DNA of 64,000 nt, taken from NCBI GenBank assembly GCA_021464415.1, contig CM038469.1, positions 28,141,736 through 28,205,735 of the forward strand. The letters run 5' to 3'. Positions 30,788 to 43,119 of the stretch are shown piece after piece. Position 1 is the stretch's first letter. Each line of letters starts with the position of its first letter. The position numbers and the translations under genes are program-made. Origin of the DNA: Lonicera japonica. Lineage: Eukaryota > Streptophyta > Magnoliopsida > Dipsacales > Caprifoliaceae. Below the pieces are notes generated by a model, which was not told where the DNA came from, did no database searches, and saw nothing but the letters and a program-made list of their open reading frames with translations.

Positions 30788-32836
30788 TCTTTTTATGGCA
30801 CTATCCACATTATTTTATTATTCATTTGCCAATTCACGTATGCATATTATTTTATTTTATTGTTCATTTACCAAATCACATATGCAAGAGAGAGAGATGA
30901 GACCTTAGATTGTTTCTTTCTTCTCTCTCTCTCTCTCTCTCTTCAAATCTATCTATCTAATAACCATATGCATTAATTCATTCAAAATTACTGTTACCAA
31001 AGCATCTTGTAAATCTAAATCTCCAGCCATCCATCCAGTAGCATCACTGAAACTTCCTTTATCACTTTGACTTTCATCCCTTCTGTGTGTAAAATAATAT
31101 TAATAGATGATGCATGCATGTTTAATTTGGTCTTCATTATTAATTAATAGCCTCTATTCATGACTTGTGTATCTATGCATCTTGCATCCTCTCTCTCTCT
31201 CTCAATCGAGTATCTATATACAATTTTGTACCAATCTCGGTTATATAAATGCCAGTGCACGTACATATATGATACATGTATCAACTCAGTGTATATAGTG
31301 TGGTAAATTTAATTACTCAATTTTATTTTATTTTTGTAGATTCTTTATATATAAATTGATGTACAAATAAAAGGAATTGACCTGAACATAATATCTTAAT
31401 TTGGGTTAGAATCCAAGAATAAAATGTATCAAGCTGTGGCCTACGGCTGGGCCTGAAATAAATAATAAATCTATACTTATCATAATATAATTATATTAAA
31501 AGCTGGCCCACTGAAACCAACAATTTACATCAAGCCACTGCCCAAAGTCACTCCTTACAGCACGACCCAAGCCATGGTCCCCATTCAGTCCATGATCACA
31601 TTCATTGCACCTAGCTTGAGGATAATTGAGGTAGATTTTTACAAAGGAAGTCAACTTCAAATTAAAGATTAGGGCAGGAGGAATCTTGTACTAAATATGA
31701 GAGTAATTATCTAAATCAAATTGTACTTCTACATTAAAATTCTTTTCTATGTCAAACTCTTGTACTCAAACTATTTTTAAAGGCTCCTAAACCCTCAGCA
31801 ATAGATCATTAGGAATCATCATATTAGGGTACCCAAAAGTTGTAAGAAAATACAAGTGAATATGTAGTAAGTATCTTTTTCAGCCAAACCACCATTACTT
31901 CTTTGCCTTAGTGATTTGTTCACCATTACTTCTTTGCCTTGTGGTTTGTTTCTTTATTGTGTACGCACACACCAAGTTCTAGTTGAATCCGAGCCTAGCT
32001 AGGCAAATATTCAGCAACAAAAATGACACCATCACATTAACTATCTAATCTAACTAATTCATTTAAGTAATGTCACATCAAATTATAAAAAATATTCGCA
32101 CCAAATTGGAAAGACTACCCTGTATTTTCCACCAATTCCTTGCATCAGATTTAATCATAGTGAACCTATGTTAGGGCGCACAAGGAGGCCTGGGCAAACA
32201 TCTCCTTGAAATTTTGGGATTTTTTTTAATCAATATATGACACTAAATTATTTGCATACTACATAAAAATATATAATTATTGGGGACAAATGTTTAAACA
32301 ATAAGAAAAATATGGTCTAATAGTTAACTAAACATAAAAGTCGTTTATTAACCATAGTTCAAATCATTGTGGTATGTTATTTATGAACAAAACAATATTT
32401 AGAACCCCATGATGCATTTTCTCTAAGAAGTACTAGGAGTTACATCTTATTTCTCACTTGAAGTGAGAAAAATTGGTTTGATTGCTTGCTATAATCGCCA
32501 GTCAATATTGATATTTACTTTGGCAAAGTTTTGATACTAAGATTTGGATCGTAAATAATCAAATATTGATATAAGATTTAGTTTAAATTTGTCATTTTTT
32601 TGTAGTAGTTTAAAGAAAAAAATAACATTTTCAATTTACGGCCCCGCCTAAATTGAAATTTTGGGTACTCTGCTCCAGTAATTAATATAAAATATTTTTT
32701 TGGAGGTGCTCCACATGTCAATTATCATTAATATGATATGATCCTTTGTATCACCTGTCGGTTCTTAAATAAGTGATAAGGCCATGCATGTGTCAAGTTT
32801 TATGGTTGATGTTCCCTGGCCTCCCGGCCTACCACC
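30788..32836. other. Intergenic sequence with CT microsatellites
   Basis: A (TC)n run lies at 30919-30941 and another CT run near 31192-31203. A two-copy repeat of about 33 bp (CACCATTACTTCTTTGCCTT) lies at 31888-31948. No gene is recognised. The first few hundred bases could be distal MIR156 promoter. Confidence 0.4.
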
Positions 32837-33244
32837 TAGGGCCGTAGCCACACTTGTACTTGTAGGGTCTAGTAACTCCACATAATATTTAAAATGTGTA
32901 TTTGAATAAAGTAAATTTTAGACGTATTTGAGTTAGTATATAATTGACACCACTTAAATTTAAAATAAAAATAGCTATATAAATTGGTTAAATTATAAAA
33001 AAATAAAAGAAACTATGTGACTCAAGCATATTTTGAATGAAAAATATTATTTTACCCAAAACGTGTCTCGAAAATTTCCAAATATTGTGTTTTAGATACA
33101 TTTAGACTACGCATATAATGTGAGAGAAAGTTATGCGTGATATAAATTCATTTATACTTACTATGAGGTTGAGCTTTTTTGGGTTGAGTAGTATTGTTCA
33201 TTCCTGAATGAACCCACTAACCAAATTTTCTGGCTACACCATCA
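32837..33244. mobile_element. hAT-like MITE, probable
   Basis: The left end TAGGGCCGTAGCCAC and right end CTGGCTACACCATCA are inverted and close to the hAT tips at 23258/23934. The right part shares AACCCACTAACCAAATTTTCTGGCTAC-like sequence with that element. The flanking 8-mers, CTACCACC and CCCACCCC, do not match well, so the limits are uncertain. Confidence 0.5.
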
Positions 33245-33433
33245 CCCACCCCCTTCCCCGCCCTTCCCAATCTTGAACATTGATTTATCCATCACTTTGT
33301 AATATATATATAATAAGGGGCAATTGTTTTTGAATCTTATATAAGAATGTATAACATAATAAAGAATTATGTGGTTGAGATCTAACATATTTTTTTTAAA
33401 AAAATTGATAGCGCCTTTGACACAAATTACAAG

Positions 33434-33458
<25 letters not shown>

Positions 33459-33465
<7 letters not shown>

Positions 33466-34318
33466 TTAAAAATCCCCATTTTTGGTTATAAGTTGGCAAA
33501 GAATCGAAAATCGAGAGTAAGTCAATCGGATTTATGTGAATCGGTTGGACAAAATCAGGTGTCTCAAAAATCGAGTGAAAATCGGGAAAAATCGAAAAAA
33601 TTGGGAAAAATCGGGGAGCCAAAATCCAATTAGAAAACAAAACAAAACTTACTAAAATAATGTCATTTTTGGAGGGGGGTTTTTTTTCCTTTACACTTTG
33701 TACATAATAAAAAAATGCCCTAACTCTCACAAATCACAAATAAGAGAACTTCATGAAGCAAGTGGGGCAAATAGTGTTTTGGAGCCTAAAAGGAGTTGTA
33801 GAAATACCGAAGTAAGAGAACTTCATGAAGATGATTTCTTGTCAGATGTAGTCGGAAGATGAGGGAAATGAGGAGTATGATTTTGAGTCCGATGGAGATG
33901 GATAAATGGTCGTAGAAGGATGTGGAGGAGAAGAATATATAAAACTAATTTCGTTTGATTTAATTACTTTTGAATGTACTTAATTTAGTTTGAACTTGTT
34001 ACTTGTGTTTTATGTTGCTCTTTAAGACTTTATTTGAATACTTTTGAACGTGCATGCTTTATTTAGTTTGAACTTGTTAGTCGTTAATTACTTGTACTTT
34101 GCGTTGCTCAGTATATTATTTGTGGGTATGGACTTCTTTTTTTATGGGAAATTGATGATATTTTGAAAATTATTTGTGGGAATGAAAATATTATTATATT
34201 ATTTAATTCCCGATTTTTCAAATTATGGGTTTTCCGATTAATCTCCGATTTTTTCCCAATTTCTCCAAAAATCCCCACCTTACCAATCTAGGTCCGATTT
34301 ATGATTTTTAGAATACTG
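33459..34318. mobile_element. hAT-like element, 860 bp
   Basis: The inverted ends are CAGAGTTTTAAAAATC and GATTTTTAGAATACTG. The flanks are ATATATAT (33451-33458) and ATATACAT (34319-34326), weak evidence because of the AT microsatellite. GAATCG- and AATCGGG-rich text at the left is mirrored by CCGATTTTTC-rich text at the right. An acidic stretch in the middle (EEYDFESDGDG, about 33864-33900) resembles the acidic tail of some hAT transposases but is too short to assign. Confidence 0.6.
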
Positions 34319-34364
34319 ATATACATATATATATATATATATATAATATTCTAGGGTAGCTACT

Positions 34365-34967
34365 TTTGCACCTTTTCATTTTTCCTTTCTTGTATGCTCA
34401 GGCTTCATTCTAGAATGATGGATCCATACATGCATGCCATTTTAAACCAAATAAGAGAGTTGTAATTAATGACAAACAAAATGGTTTGACTCACTTTACT
34501 ATATATTGAAGTCTAATCTAAATGTGTGATAATTCCAATTATTAGTCGTAAAAATTATAATGGGGATATGCTTCAATTTGAAATGTCAAAAAGGAATTTT
34601 TCTTTTTTTTTTCCCTACGTACTAACAATATCTTTCCGTTCTAAATTAAAAACCTCTTGTAGTTGAAAATGTGTTTACGGTAATATAATATTCAAGAGTA
34701 GTGTTTGAGAAAATGAAGTTAATTTAAAATGGGAAGAACAAATATTATAATTTAAAATTTGCAAAAGAACAACGTAATAATTTAATTAAATACACATCAA
34801 TTTGTTAATTATAGTTAAACTAATTTTAATATCAAGCAAATTTAAATAACCAAACGGGCCTTAAAATTTTTGAAATTTTAGAGTGGGGGTGGGGGGATAG
34901 GCTGGAGCAAATAATTAGCTAATAAATGTATATTTTTGTAATTTGTTAAGGAAATATTTAACACTAA
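34365..34967. repeat. Segmental duplication block A, copy 2
   Basis: This is collinear with 60-1000. The similarity is interrupted exactly at the TAA target site of the Tourist-like element (34965-34967) and resumes at 36436 (GAGGCCAAAATTT, compared with AGAGCCAAATTTT at 993). Confidence 0.65.
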
Positions 34968-36435
34968 GGCTCCGTTTGATAGTAACATGGAAAATGAAAA
35001 TAAAAACAACTTATTTGGATGAGAACATGAAAAATAAGGAGTGTTTTCAAATACACCCACCAAATTATGCTTTTGACCCCATCTGCAACTCGCCCCACCA
35101 AAAAAGTTTATTTCCTTTCTTCCCACCCCAGCTAATTTGCAAATGCCCAACAAATCCTTATAAAACAAAATTCTTCATCAAACAAATAGCGGATGTGTAG
35201 CAATCTTTTATCATTCTCTATCCACCATTGGCATCTTCTTCGATCCATTGCTCAAGTTCGTAGGAATTCTCAACCACCGTTACTAGAATTTCAAGTATAC
35301 AAACATTATTCAAGAAATTAGTGGACAATTAATGTCTTTGATTTATGTCCCAAAATCATAAAAAAGTAAATAGAAGATTTACAATAATATGTTGTACAGA
35401 GCACAGATACAAAAAATATATATCACCTTCTCAAGCAATTCTGCCGTACTTTTGCATCGTCCTTGGCTAAAATCAAGCTAGTAGGGAGACCCATAAAGAC
35501 ATCGATCAACAATTTCACATAAATTCTACTGTAGAGGATTGTAATACAGAGAGTAATTATAATCAAATAATTGTAATACATAGAGTAATTAGAATCAAAT
35601 ACAACACTGAGTAAGAACTTGAAGAATCTCTCAATAGTTAAACCTGGAAGAATTTTTCTATTTATTGTGATTGAATGGTTAAGATACAGAAAAGAAAGTT
35701 TTAATTTGCGAGTGATCGATAGTTTTTTTGATTTTGATATTAATTTTTAAGAATAAGAGGAAGAACCATTAAACTTGGTTTGGTTAGTTTCATACTTGTA
35801 TCAAATAAATTTAATTTTACAAATTCGAACGTTTACCAATTTTTCTTAACCCGCCAGTCCTCCAATGGATCATTAGTTCTTCAATCGCACAAAATCAGTC
35901 TTACGACAAGGACATTAGTGGTGAACTCATGAGATTATTTTCTCCTAGTTCTATTGGTGAATTTAATTAATTTTCTGGTCTCAAATTTGATCTATTGGCT
36001 TATTCTAAGTTCTTCGACCTTTTTCGGTGATTTGGCCTCCCTTTTTTCAGTAAGGGAGGATGACATAATTTCCAAAGAAACAAGCACAGTAGATTAATAG
36101 AGTTAGGGACTGTTTGTTTAGTAAAACTGTTATTTTTATTAATTTTGAAAAAGATAAATGGGGTGAAAGGAATAATTAGGTGGGTGTAATTAAAATCACC
36201 CAGAATAAGTTGAGCCATACGGTGAAATACTCTCCATTTCATACTCATTTTTGTGACTATATGTCCTCCATCCTCTTTGAAAAAAAATTCTCTAACATCA
36301 CCCAGAGAAAAAAAAAATATGGAAAAAAGCAAAATGTAAAAGTTAATCTCATCACATCCCTCAACTTATTTTCGATCTTCTCATCTAAATTAATTATTTT
36401 TATTTTTATTTTCAATGTTGCTATCAAATGGAGCC
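34968..36435. mobile_element. Tourist-like (PIF/Harbinger) element, 1468 bp
   Basis: The ends are GGCTCCGTTTGATAG and CTATCAAATGGAGCC. The long inverted repeats, about 75-90 bp, continue through GAAAATGAAAATAAAAA and GATGAGAA. TAA flanks both sides (34965-34967, 36436-36438). The related locus at 985-1005 has a single TAA and no insert, a natural empty site. No PIF transposase or Myb-like gene is recognised inside. Short frames at 34943-35200 and 36000-36455 are non-coding. It is non-autonomous. Confidence 0.82.
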
Positions 36436-37225
36436 TAAGAGGCCAAAATTTATAAATTAAAGGCAAGGAATTGCAGCCCCTCCTCCCATGCATCCGCTCT
36501 TGGTTGTAACAACAACTTGTTATGACAGATTGTATGATAATTAGTTAGATTATAAAATCAAAAGTTTTGATCGCTCGAAAGATTTGTGTAGTTATCTATC
36601 AATTTTACTCCGAATGCACATAAATCAGTGTTCTTGTTTCATTAATATATATATAGGGCAGTGCTAATTATTATTGCACTAACTAAAACACTCTTTAACA
36701 TTTTAATTTTGGATCGATGCAGTAGCACCGCGAGTATGTGCATATAAATTTATTCAATGCAATTGCACTGAGCCATTTTTTCTTTTTTTATCCGGCAATA
36801 GCTTGGCCTATATACTCCGAGTATGTGTTCATTCATTCAATACTATTGTATCAAGTAAATGGGATGGAGTATTACCGAGTAAAGTGATGTGTATAATTAG
36901 CCCGCTGTTAATATGAAAAATGATAATGAGCTATGCTAAACGTATTCTATTTTTGTGGGTACAAACAAATATACCCATTAATTAAGTTAAAACAGTCGAT
37001 CAGTCATACTAAAAAACAAAATCCTACTATGATAAGAAAACAAATTTCCTCGTAAACTTATAAAACAAAAAACCTCCTTACGAACAAAAATAAAATTACT
37101 AATAAAAAGTCAGACCCACTAAGACTATAAAAAATAAAAATCTAAAGCTAATTAGTTAAGGACCATAAGGGAAAAAAAATAACAATCGGATCAAATCAAA
37201 TAAATTAATAAAAATACTAGTTTTT
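36436..37225. other. Intergenic, 3' side of the LBD gene
   Basis: The first 60 bases include GCAGCCCCTCCTCCCATGCATCCGCTCTTG, which looks like a hAT 3' end (old element around block A). The rest is AT-rich; the 3' untranslated region of the LBD gene lies at the right edge. No gene is recognised. Confidence 0.4.
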
Positions 37226-37813
37226 CTATCGATGATCTGCATCATCAACAACAAAATCATCATCAATAACATCAATATCATCATTATCATGAGGCCAAAT
37301 CCGAATTTTGGGGATTTTTGAAGCCAAACCATCGATCATTTCACCGATCAGAAAAGCTAAATCAGGGATGAGGGTTTCTGGAGAACTCGGTGTTTGAACA
37401 ATTTCCTCCATCCTGCTCATCCTGCGTTCATAATCTGCATCCTGGCGCCTTTTTCTCTCTAACACGCGGTCAGTTCTGCGATCGAGTACCTTGCACAGGC
37501 GCTCTACTTCATTCCAGGACAGGCGCACAATGGCTGTCTCTGGACCGGAGCCACCACCTATACTACAGATTACAGCAATCCTGTCCATGCCAAAGAGCTT
37601 GTGGGCAATCTTGAATACTGCTTTGGTGTGGCGGTCTGCTGGAAAGAATGGAGCGAAAATACATCCAGGCGAGCATTGTTTTTTGCGCTTGTATGCGCAT
37701 GCGGCACAACAAGAGGAGGAGGAGCCAAAGGAGCCTGTGCGAGTGTTATTATTACCCATTTGGCCGGCAGCTGTAGACATATATGATAGTGATGTAATTG
37801 GTGAGAAAACCAT
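37226..37813 (-). CDS. LOB domain (LBD/AS2-family) protein, divergent
   Basis: This 195-residue protein carries a LOB domain. The zinc-finger-like C block is at residues 36-51 (CAACAYKRKKQCSPGC), followed by IFAPFFPADRHTKAVFKIAHKLFG, the start of the GAS block. The region after it is divergent and I see no leucine zipper. The tail is acidic (DNDDIDVIDDDFVVDDADHR). LBD proteins are plant nuclear DNA-binding regulators of organ boundaries and lateral organ growth. The C block is spaced C-x2-C-x7-C-x3-C, one residue more than the usual x6. The start at 37813 lies about 85 bases from a TATAAAA box, and a second Met at residue 12 is possible. The frame is intact with a single exon. Closest subgroup is perhaps the LBD22/27-like class, not certain. 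Confidence 0.82.
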   Translation of the reverse strand: MVFSPITSLSYMSTAAGQMGNNNTRTGSFGSSSSCCAACAYKRKKQCSPGCIFAPFFPADRHTKAVFKIAHKLFGMDRIAVICSIGGGSGPETAIVRLSWNEVERLCKVLDRRTDRVLERKRRQDADYERRMSRMEEIVQTPSSPETLIPDLAFLIGEMIDGLASKIPKIRIWPHDNDDIDVIDDDFVVDDADHR

Positions 37814-37897
37814 CTATATATATACTAGCTTTTGTGTTGTGTGTGAGACAAGTTAGGGTTTGTAATGAATGATCACTAATTCTAGATGGACGCATAC

Positions 37898-37904
37898 TTT
37901 TATA
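37898..37904 (-). promoter_or_regulatory. TATA box of the LBD gene
   Basis: TATAAAA on the minus strand, about 85 bases upstream of the ATG, leaves room for a 5' leader of about 55 bases containing AACCCTAACTTG. A TATATATATA run directly before the ATG (37815-37825) is an alternative that would favour the second Met. Confidence 0.5.
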
Positions 37905-38710
37905 TGGCATTGCCACGATGATTCATATCCTTTTAGAATTAAGAAAACTTCTTCAATCAACTAACAAAATATACATAATATCATCTCATGTGTTTTTTCA
38001 GAAAATAAAATAAAATAAGTGCCACGTTTGTCATTTTAAAAGTACCCAATTTTTACCAAATTTGACAATAGCAAATAAATTTTAGTTTTTAGTATTGATT
38101 TCTTTGAAATTTAGTATTCTTAGAGAAATTAAAAGATTGACTCTAAGTTTTGGACAAAAAAAATTCGAACCTAATTTTCAAACAAGTTTCAAACTTTGTT
38201 TACACTATAACTACTCGTATATAATAATTATTGTAGTCATGTTTATGATGCGTTTGATTGAAGTTGTGAAACCAAGTATCGTTAATCTATTTTCATAACA
38301 ATTTCACAAACCAATTTTTTGGTCCTTAAATGTGGACCAATCATTTTGAGGGAGTAAATAAATGAATTTTTTGATGAAACTTGGTGAATATAATATTCAT
38401 GATTAGTAGATCACCTACACCAAATTTCATCAAAAAATTCAACCGGGAAGATGGTTAACTAAAAAATTGATATATATGTGCGTTTATAACCGTTAAAATT
38501 TAAGATATTTAGATAACTCACTTCCTAGTTGAATTTTTTGATGAAATTTGGTGGAGATGATCTACTAATCGTGGAGATTATCTTCACCAAGATTCATAAA
38601 AAAATTCATCCATTTACTCTCTCAAAATAATTGGTCCGCATTTAAGGAACAAATGAATGGTCCTCTTTAGATCCTTCTCCTATACATGGATTCTATTGGG
38701 CATAATTGGT
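37905..38710. other. Intergenic, upstream of the LBD gene
   Basis: Two inverted related stretches are present: TGAATTTTTTGATGAAACTTGGTGA with GATTAGTAGATCACC near 38360-38420, and GAATTTTTTGATGAAATTTGGTGGAGATGATC near 38530-38565 with CACCAA..TTCATC complements. They look like an old small inverted-repeat element. No gene is seen. Confidence 0.4.
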
Positions 38711-39112
38711 AATTAAAATAAAAAACTGTTTTTAAAATAAAACATAAATTTAATTAAAATAAAATATGTTTTTAAGTAAAACAAAAATTTAATTAAAATA
38801 AAAACTGTTTTTTTTATGTAAAATAGAAATTTAATTAAAATAAAAACTGTTTTCATGTAAAACAGAAATTTAATTAAAATAAAAACTGTTTTTATGTAAA
38901 ACAGAAATTTAATTAAATATAAAAACTGTTTTGTAAGATAAAACATAAATTTAATTAAAATAAAAATTGTTTTTATATAAAATAGAAATTTAATTAAATA
39001 TAAAAAAAACTGTTTTTTAAGATTAAACAGAAATTTAATTAAAATAAAAACTGTTTTTATGTAAAACAGAAATTTAATTAAATATAAAAACTGTTTTTAA
39101 AATAAAATACAA
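38711..39112. repeat. Minisatellite, about 10 copies of a 38-42 bp unit
   Basis: The unit is ACTGTTTTTATGTAAAACAG followed by AAATTTAATTAAAATAAAA, repeated about ten times with small indels. Each unit contains a small palindrome (CTGTTTT..AAAACAG) that can form a hairpin. The minus-strand frame at 38713-38946 is a repeat translation, not a gene. Confidence 0.92.
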
Positions 39113-39489
39113 TGGTTATTCTTCCTTATATATAAATCGAACACAATGATTATTCTTCCTTATATATTATTTGGTAATTAATTATGGTATACAATTATCA
39201 GGTAAATGGTAATTAATTCATATAAGGAGTCTTTGGTATTCAAATATACACGAGTCCATTCGAAAAACCGAAACAAAGGTGAATAATATTTTACTTAATC
39301 AGTCAAGGGTATAATTAATCTTGGTCTTTTAATTTCAAAAAAAATCAAAGCAACAAAACAGGGGGTATAGCATCTGTATACAAATCTAGGCACTATTATT
39401 ACTGTTTCTCTATACGGTGAATATAGCATGCGTCAGAATATATATCCGTTTGGGCTTTATGACTAAAGCAGCTTACATATAATTGTAAC

Positions 39490-39715
39490 GTAAACTATTA
39501 TATATATATAACATACCGTATATATATATATAAAATTAAACTATATATATAATAAAAAAACTATATATATATATATAACATACCGTATATATATATATAA
39601 AATTAAACTATATATATAATAAAAAAACTATATATATATATATATAACATACCGTATATATATAAAATTAAACTATATATGTAATAAAAAAAACTATATA
39701 TATATAATTGTGATC
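39490..39715. repeat. AT-rich tandem repeat, about 3 copies of 65-70 bp
   Basis: Units contain ATAACATACCGTATATAT and AAAATTAAACTATATAT, with ACATACCGTATAT marking copies near 39511, 39578 and 39647. Confidence 0.85.
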
Positions 39716-40075
39716 AATTACGTAAACTATATGTATATTAATCAAAAGAGAAAGGAACCTGAATATATACGATCGGATCTTGAAGGTTGGGCGACTAGAG
39801 AGAAGACGAGCAGTGATGGCGGCTGGCGGCTAGCCTTTTTTTTTTTTTAGGGTTAGGGTTTTTAGCTCTAAGTGTGTTGTAGGAACAACTCTATTTAATT
39901 CTTCATTAGATGAGCCCTTTAAATATGGTACAAATACAATAGTAAATAGGGTTTACAAGGAAGCCCATTATGGCCCATAATATACAATTTACACAGTAAA
40001 ATTCCTAATACATATTCTATCTAGACGATATCACACTATGTGTAATTTCCTTAAACAAGTTAAATAAATTACTTA
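39716..40075. other. Intergenic sequence
   Basis: GAAGGTTGGGCGACTAGAG..GATGGCGGCTGGCGGCTAGCC (39780-39830) followed by TTTTTTTTTTAGGGTTAGGGTTTTTAG resembles an antisense 5' coding edge (minus-strand GCCATCACTGC) or a small telomere-like TTAGGGTTAGGG motif. It is too short to call. Confidence 0.3.
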
Positions 40076-40165
40076 CTTTTTTTTTTTTGAGCAACTCTAC
40101 TTGAAAGGATTCAAACACGAGATTTCCCGACTTATGCCAACCCCATATATAGGGTCTAATAATTA
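40076..40165 (-). mobile_element. tRNA-derived SINE fragment with poly-A tail
   Basis: On the minus strand a box A-like GGGTTGGCATAAGTCGGG and box B-like GTGTTTGAATCC are followed by a short tail ending in about 11 A (the T run at 40078-40089 on the plus strand). Confidence 0.5.
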
Positions 40166-41514
40166 ATTACTTGAAGCACGAGTGAAACTTGAATTAAATT
40201 GTGGCAACGAACTTTGTTCTAATTCAAAAAACCCTTGAATGTGCTCAAAAGAGTGGAACTTTGCGGCAAATCTGTTGCCTTATTTATAATCTTCATGCGA
40301 GTTTAATTAGGATTTGAGGCTACCGATGGCACAAAGGGCTAGGGCCCATCTTTGATTTGCTTCTCATTTCTTGTTGGGCTTCGATCCAACACATGAAATC
40401 CCTCTTTTGCTTAAATCTTTTATCTTTTTAAAATATATATTAGGATATATCCGTACTTGTGTGCACGGTGAAATGACGGCTTTTTTTTTTTGGATATTCC
40501 GTGGATCTTAATTTCTGTTTTGTGTTCTAATAGTTCTTTTTGAACTCTTGTATTTAGACATGTCAATGCGTAAGATAAAATTTGTTTGCGATAGGATAGT
40601 ATATATCATACAAACTAATATACCATTCTACCTACTAATTCTACCAATTCAAACTATTAGAACAATTCGCTGCATATGCAGAATTTGAATTAAAACGAAT
40701 CATTTTTGTTTAATTTATACTTTGGGAGGAGCAGCAAACAACAATTAATTCAAATTAAAAACTTGACATTATAACAAACAAGGAAATATGCACATTATGA
40801 CAACTTTTACATGTTGATTATATAGAATCGAAAACTAAAAATAACGGTCCATTTGGAATAATGAAGTATCAAAAAGTAAACATCATATAGTATAAAAGTA
40901 CAAGCTAATATTCAAAAAGTAAACATGTCTTGAGATCAAAATGATATCAAAGCCTCAAATTCAAAACAAACATATTAGAGATTCAATCATATTACGATTA
41001 TAAATAAATTATAATTATGGGGGGACAAAACCAATACTACTAGAATTTTTTTTCTTTAAAAATTGAAGGGGGCAAAATACCTAATACATATGTATTTTTT
41101 AAAATTTTATAGATCATTTAACATTAAAAATTTCCCTGCCGTTATTCCCTCGGCCCATGATTGTACCGGAATGGAATAATTGACGAGCCAGAACTTGGAA
41201 CCGGCTAAAGGTCCGTTCCAAAAAGGAGAGCCAATTTGCGAAATTTGGCATAGTGAATGAATAATTTAAAAAAACGATTTTAATTTATTTTTTTTAACTA
41301 AAAACTCTTTTTAAGTTGTAACTTTTCTATAGTAATAAAATTGGTTTGATCTCAATGTTATACTATAAAGAGGTTTTAGTATACTGGGATTGTTAATATA
41401 ACTGCTTTATATAAAGTTGAGGGATCCATTTTTTCAGTGCCAACATCATATCCCTATTGTGTATGAGACTTCTTCACATACACTATGAATATGATTACTT
41501 TATCATGCAATTAT
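40166..41514. other. Intergenic sequence
   Basis: No gene. The sequence at 41015-41140 (GGGGGCAAAATACCTAATA..TTTAACATTAAAAATTTCCCTGCC) resembles hAT subterminal sequence and is probably an old fragment. Confidence 0.4.
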
Positions 41515-41522
41515 ATTATATC

Positions 41523-42179
41523 CAGGGGTAGATCCAAGAATCTGGTTAAGGAGAGCAAAATTCAAAGCATAAAAAAACATATTTAAAATCATAAAATTTT
41601 AACGCAAACAAAACAACATTATTAATAATACTTTATACAACTTAAATAGCGAATGTGAACAAATACAAATAATTACAATAATACGACGCAAATATAATAG
41701 TATTGATGCAATTAATTAATAAATACAAGTAATATTATAGCAAGTAATCAAAAAATAAAATTATACCCAGTAGAAAGTAAATACCTTGGAATGGGAAGTG
41801 AAGAGTGGGAGGGACGGAGGGTGAGTAGGTGACCAATGGAGTCGTGGCAATGGGGATTGGGGGTGGGCATGTGGACAGAGAGTGGACGACGGTTCGAAGA
41901 AAAAGAGAAGAACTGAAAGTGAATAAGTGAAGGAGTGAAGAGAGAGAAACTGAGAGAAGAAAAAGAGAGACAGGATCTACTAGGTGGGTTTGTGAGTTTA
42001 ATAATTTTCAAAGTCAAAAATTTTAAATTGCCCTTGGGGTTTTGCTCTTTACACTTGGATTCCCTCAATTATACCATATATATTTTAGTTTTCAAAAACT
42101 ACCCCATATGTAATATAAAAAAATCTAAATCCAAGGAGGGACGATTACCCCCGCCCCAACTCCTTAATACGGACGCGTG
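41523..42179. mobile_element. hAT-like element, 657 bp
   Basis: The left end CAGGGGTAGATCCAAGAATC is a typical hAT tip. The right end TAATACGGACGCGTG is a decayed inverse of it, preceded by hAT-like CCAAGGAGGGACGATTACCCCC. The flanks are ATTATATC (41515-41522) and GTCATATC (42180-42187), 6 of 8 matching. The centre holds a purine-rich strand (41890-41990), like the CT-rich leader of a transposase gene on the minus strand. The frame at 41748-42068 has no known domain. Confidence 0.6.
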
Positions 42180-42489
42180 GTCATATCGCATAACCAAGAT
42201 GCATGATGGCATATAAAATTATTGGAGAGTTTTTTTTTTCTTTTTCTTTTTTAATTATTTGAATGCTAATCATCTATAAACACACTCATGAACAAGTATT
42301 CGGAGAGAGCATTATACGCATATATATGAAGTGTGTGTGTACATGATAGATAAGGAACCATTTTACAGACATTTCTTGGAGGGTCTATATGGATATAAAA
42401 ATGATGGTAGCTAGATATAACAATGCTTAAAATAACTCGACACATAAAATAGAGAGAGACTCATCATAGATAATCCATTAATTGTAGAT

Positions 42490-43110
42490 GGCCTAAGAAT
42501 AAACTTAGCAAGTGCACGTGAAATGTTTGTACACAACTTCATCTTCAATATGCATGAATCCAACTCAATATTATACCATTCTAAATTAAGATTGATTATA
42601 TTTTTTTAAGATGTCTTAAAAGAGTTCAATTTTTTTAGTACATAAACGATATGCTAAATCTAATGAGATTAACCAATTTTCATTTTTAACTATTAATTTT
42701 GTTAAAATAAGTGAATTCTTCAAAAAATTTGTAGAAGTCAAAAATTAATTTTTAATTTTGGACAGGAAGTGTGTTGTAAGATTATATTTAGTTTGGGTTT
42801 GTTTGCATCAGCCCATTACAATTGTCCCAGCCCATTCAATGTCAACAACCACTCCGCAGCAGTATTTTTGTAGAGGATCAAGAATACAAATTATCCTACC
42901 TACTGAGATAGTACCATATGCTTTGTCAGTTGTACAATTTTTCTATTTTTCAAAAACTTCAATAAATTTTTACAAAGACATTAAAATATAATAATTGCAA
43001 TACTTACCTAAAATAAGTGACAGTATATAGTGGAAATTGGTTAAAATTTTCAAGTGATCACTTGAAGCCAAGCCCAAACTAGAAGCCTCTCTCTCTCTCT
43101 CGAGGACCCG
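42490..43110. repeat. Segmental duplication block B, copy 2
   Basis: Collinear with 6600-7320, and followed by block C (43120-43245) without the 13-kb interruption present in copy 1. Confidence 0.6.
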
Positions 43111-43119
43111 TGTGACAGA

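Noticed and set aside
37491..37856. Plus-strand frames over the LBD locus (37390-37614, 37491-37856, 37601-37786)
   Set aside because: They are antisense shadows of the LOB-domain gene, which has the recognisable motifs on the minus strand.
39840..39862. Telomere-like TTAGGGTTAGGG
   Set aside because: Only two units, outside any array. Best seen as chance or part of a CT-rich leader.
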